This document shows, one piece after another, positions 6,654 through 8,209 of a stretch of 8,209 bases of DNA (within the stretch, counting starts at the first letter, position 1; the number at the start of each line of letters is the position of its first letter). The stretch comes from an uncultured Hyphomicrobiales bacterium. Its GTDB lineage: Bacteria; Pseudomonadota; Alphaproteobacteria; Rhizobiales; Beijerinckiaceae. Below the pieces are notes generated by a model, which saw only the letters and a program-made list of their open reading frames with translations, did not search any database and was not told the origin of the DNA. A program made the position numbers and the translations under genes. The stretch is taken from positions 1-8,209 of the forward strand of contig CAIWVR010000230.1 in NCBI GenBank assembly GCA_903916165.1, in the 5' to 3' direction.

Positions 6654-7460
6654 ATGAGCACCCCCGCAAGCGGACTGATGCACGGCAAACGCGGCCTCGT
6701 GATGGGCGTCGCCAATGACCATTCGATTGCCTGGGGCATCGCCCGGGCGCTCGCCGACCAGGGCGCAGAACTGGCCTTCACCTATCAGGGCGAGGCACTC
6801 GGCAAGCGTGTGAAGCCGCTCGCTGAAAGTGTTGGCTCGTCCATTGTCCTGCCTTGCGACGTCGAAGACATTGCCAGCGTCGATGCCGCATTTGACGAGC
6901 TGAAAGCACAATGGGGCAAGCTCGACTTCCTCGTTCATTGCGTCGCCTTCGCGGACAAGAACGAATTGAAGGGACGCTATGCGGACACGTCGCGCGACAA
7001 TTTCAGCCGCGCCATGGTGATTTCGGCCTTCTCCTTCACCGAAGTGTCGAAGCGCGCTGCGGAAATGATGGGGGACGGCGGTTCGCTGCTGACGCTGACC
7101 TTCGGCGGTGCCACACGTGTCATGCCGAACTATAATGTCATGGGTGTCGCCAAGGCTGCTCTGGAAGCCAGCGTACGCTATCTTGCCGCTGATTTTGGAC
7201 CGCAGAACATTCGCGTGAACGCCATTTCGGCAGGGCCAATCCGCACGCTCGCCGGTGCCGGCATCGGCGATGCACGCGCCATGTTTAATTATCAGCGTTC
7301 GCATTCGCCGCTGCGCCGCAGCGTGACGATCGAGGATGTCGGCGGGGCCGCGCTCTATCTGCTGTCCCCCCTGTCGTCAGGCACGACCGGCGAGGTGCAT
7401 TTTGTGGATGCGGGCTATAACATCATCTCGATGCCGCGCCCGGAAGACCTGAGCGCCTGA
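6654..7460 (+). CDS. fabI: Enoyl-[acyl-carrier-protein] reductase (NADH) FabI
   Basis: FabI reduces trans-2-enoyl-ACP with NADH in the last step of each elongation cycle. It is a 268-residue short-chain dehydrogenase-fold protein. The nucleotide-binding segment is GVANDHSIAWGIA (18-30). The catalytic pair is Tyr160 and Lys167 in the Y-x6-K motif of PNYNVMGVAKAALEAS, and VNAISAGPIRTLAGAGI (188-204) forms the substrate-loop region. Aligned by eye with E. coli FabI, three positions of the inhibitor pocket differ: Ala98 for Gly93, Phe150 for Tyr146 and Ala207 for Phe203. The ATG at 6654 lies 13 nt after the fabB stop. The sequence TGAGGG overlapping that stop is the best ribosome binding site, so translation is probably coupled. 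Several alphaproteobacteria carry two FabI copies; this one is the copy linked to fabAB. Confidence 0.96.
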   Translation: MSTPASGLMHGKRGLVMGVANDHSIAWGIARALADQGAELAFTYQGEALGKRVKPLAESVGSSIVLPCDVEDIASVDAAFDELKAQWGKLDFLVHCVAFADKNELKGRYADTSRDNFSRAMVISAFSFTEVSKRAAEMMGDGGSLLTLTFGGATRVMPNYNVMGVAKAALEASVRYLAADFGPQNIRVNAISAGPIRTLAGAGIGDARAMFNYQRSHSPLRRSVTIEDVGGAALYLLSPLSSGTTGEVHFVDAGYNIISMPRPEDLSA

Positions 7461-7837
7461 TCTTTCGACGCGTCACACACGAAAAAGCCCGCCGTGCATC
7501 GCCGCCGGCGGGGTTTTTTCTGGGGCAAATCGATCAGCTGATGGACATGCCAGGCGAGGCCGACACCGGCGGTCCCGGCACTGGCGGAGACCTTGTCGCG
7601 ATGTGCCAGAATCACGGCGTCTGACTGCTCACTGCGGCCAAAGGCACAGCCCGCACGGGCGCGAACGTCGTTCGAGACATCATCGCGAAAGCTTTGCCTG
7701 TTTGAGCGTCCAGCCCGCACCGTGCGCTTGGCAACCGCCGCTTCAGCGCTCACGGGAAGGCTGATGGAGGAGTCCTGACAGGCGGGCCGACCGCGTGGAC
7801 GCGCAAGTGCATGACGCTGTCTGGCGCATCGCTTCAT
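7415..7837 (-). CDS. Doubtful reverse-strand hypothetical ORF
   Basis: I do not recognise this protein. An open frame of 140 codons runs from an ATG at 7837 to TAG at 7415. Its middle part (about 7525-7780) has a G/C-biased third codon position, as real genes of this window do, which is why it is listed. Against it: the last 46 bases overlap fabI, the frame passes through the fabI terminator (giving a KKPRRRR-like run), no good ribosome binding site is seen, and the first dozen codons look unlike the rest. It could be a decayed gene remnant or chance. If real, the functional start may lie inside the frame. Confidence 0.2.
   Translation of the reverse strand: MKRCARQRHALARPRGRPACQDSSISLPVSAEAAVAKRTVRAGRSNRQSFRDDVSNDVRARAGCAFGRSEQSDAVILAHRDKVSASAGTAGVGLAWHVHQLIDLPQKKPRRRRCTAGFFVCDASKDQALRSSGRGIEMML
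7482..7519 (+). terminator. Intrinsic terminator after fabI
   Basis: CCCGCCG (7488-7494) pairs with CGGCGGG (7506-7512) around an 11-nt loop. A-rich sequence precedes the stem and TTTTTT (7514-7519) follows it, with the A and T runs able to extend the stem after one G-G mismatch. It begins 22 bp past the fabI stop, so it ends the fabA-fabB-fabI unit. The A run means it may also work in reverse. Confidence 0.9.
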
Positions 7838-7942
7838 GAACAAGGTTTCATCTCGGCACAGCCAAGATGAACAAAGCTTAATTTGAAAGGGGAGCTGACT
7901 GGGAGCAGGCTTCCAGCATCGAACATGCGCTGGAGATCAACC
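7520..7942. other. Intergenic stretch without a confident gene
   Basis: Between the fabI terminator and the Spy-like gene, 423 bp hold no recognised gene or RNA. The only items seen are the doubtful reverse ORF listed separately and an 11-bp inverted repeat at 7847-7871. Base composition falls from GC-rich in the first 300 bp to more AT-rich after about 7830, which fits a promoter region for the gene at 7943. Confidence 0.6.
7847..7871. promoter_or_regulatory. 11-bp inverted repeat upstream of the Spy-like gene
   Basis: TTCATCTCGGC (7847-7857) and GCCAAGATGAA (7861-7871) pair at 10 of 11 positions around ACA. The short centre and position 71-96 bp before the start codon suit either an operator for a dimeric regulator or a stable hairpin in the leader. 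No T tract follows. No clear -35/-10 pair is visible beside it. Confidence 0.4.
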
Positions 7943-8209
7943 ATGAAGCGTGCAAATCAGATCCTGACTTTTTCCGCCGCTGTCGGCGCAGGCCTTCTCG
8001 CGGCATCCGCCTATGCCCAGCAAGCGGCAACGCAGCCGCCCCCTGCCCGACCCGAGACCTCGACGCAAGCCACGCCGGCCCCACATGCAGCACGGGGTCC
8101 CTCGAAGGAGGACCGCGCCGCCTTCTTCGAAGCACATGTTGCGGCGATTCACGCCGGGTTGCGATTGACGCCGGATCAGGAGCTTTTGTGGGGGCCTGTT
8201 GAGAGCGCC
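7943..8209 (+). CDS. Exported Spy/CpxP-like protein with LTxxQ motif, 3' truncated
   Basis: The first 89 codons of a secreted protein whose frame stays open to the end of the window. Residues 1-25 form a signal peptide: MKRANQ, a hydrophobic core, and a likely cleavage after AYA with mature protein starting QQ. A proline-, alanine- and threonine-rich linker follows at about 26-52. Then comes a helical segment with LTPDQ at 75-79, followed by LLWGPVESA. This LxLTPDQExLWxPVE pattern is that of the LTxxQ family found in many rhizobial envelope proteins, related to the periplasmic Spy/CpxP chaperones. The best start is the ATG at 7943, which follows GGAGA at 6-nt spacing; an in-frame ATG at 7925 would add 6 residues. 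The periplasmic chaperone or metal-stress role is inferred from the family only. Confidence 0.85.
   Translation, partial: MKRANQILTFSAAVGAGLLAASAYAQQAATQPPPARPETSTQATPAPHAARGPSKEDRAAFFEAHVAAIHAGLRLTPDQELLWGPVESA

Noticed and set aside
5825..6781. Long reverse-strand open frame of 318 codons
   Set aside because: It lies opposite fabB and the start of fabI, both of which have intact catalytic motifs; the reverse product is rich in Arg, His and Ala with no recognisable domain, as expected of a GC-rich antisense frame.
1..8209. CRISPR array, tRNA or rRNA gene, insertion sequence, phage or toxin-antitoxin genes
   Set aside because: No regularly spaced repeats, no tRNA-like cloverleaf or rRNA blocks, no transposase or integrase motifs, and no target-site duplications were seen on either strand.

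Overview
The window looks like chromosomal DNA of a GC-rich alphaproteobacterium, most likely of the order Hyphomicrobiales (Rhizobiales). The strongest clue is gene order: an Irr-type Fur-family regulator stands divergently beside fabA-fabB-fabI, an arrangement I recall from Sinorhizobium and Agrobacterium. A small heat-shock gene paired with a DUF1150 gene also fits this group. I cannot place it to family. I see no tRNA, rRNA, CRISPR, insertion sequence or phage gene; this reads as core chromosome, not an accessory island.

Layout: (1) bases 1-1377, + strand, the 3' two-thirds of a class A penicillin-binding protein, ending at a perfect 11-bp hairpin. (2) 1411-2154, - strand, a heat-shock operon of an Hsp20 chaperone followed by a DUF1150 protein. 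Upstream lies a near-consensus sigma-32 promoter (CTTGAA, 14 nt, CCCCATAT) whose -35 box is embedded in a palindrome. (3) 2287-3282, - strand, a D-isomer-specific 2-hydroxyacid dehydrogenase. (4) 3538-4113, + strand, an exported protein with two SH3-like domains, convergent with and only 6 bp from (5) irr, 4120-4617, - strand. (6) A 204-bp divergent control region with a good housekeeping promoter for irr. (7) 4822-7460, + strand, fabA-fabB-fabI, closed by a clear intrinsic terminator. (8) 7520-7942, a mostly empty stretch with one doubtful reverse ORF and an 11-bp inverted repeat. (9) 7943 to the end, the 5' part of an exported Spy-like (LTxxQ) protein.

The genes form several functional units: cell-wall synthesis (1), proteostasis under heat (2), glyoxylate or hydroxypyruvate-type reduction (3), an envelope protein (4), heme and iron control (5), and unsaturated fatty acid synthesis (7). 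In unit 7, FabA makes the cis double bond, FabB elongates the unsaturated chain, and FabI performs the final enoyl reduction of each cycle. I find no clearly undescribed system. The points most worth a second look are the palindrome overlapping the heat-shock promoter, the competing hairpins between fabA and fabB, the altered inhibitor-pocket residues of FabI, and the sequence around 7520-7942.
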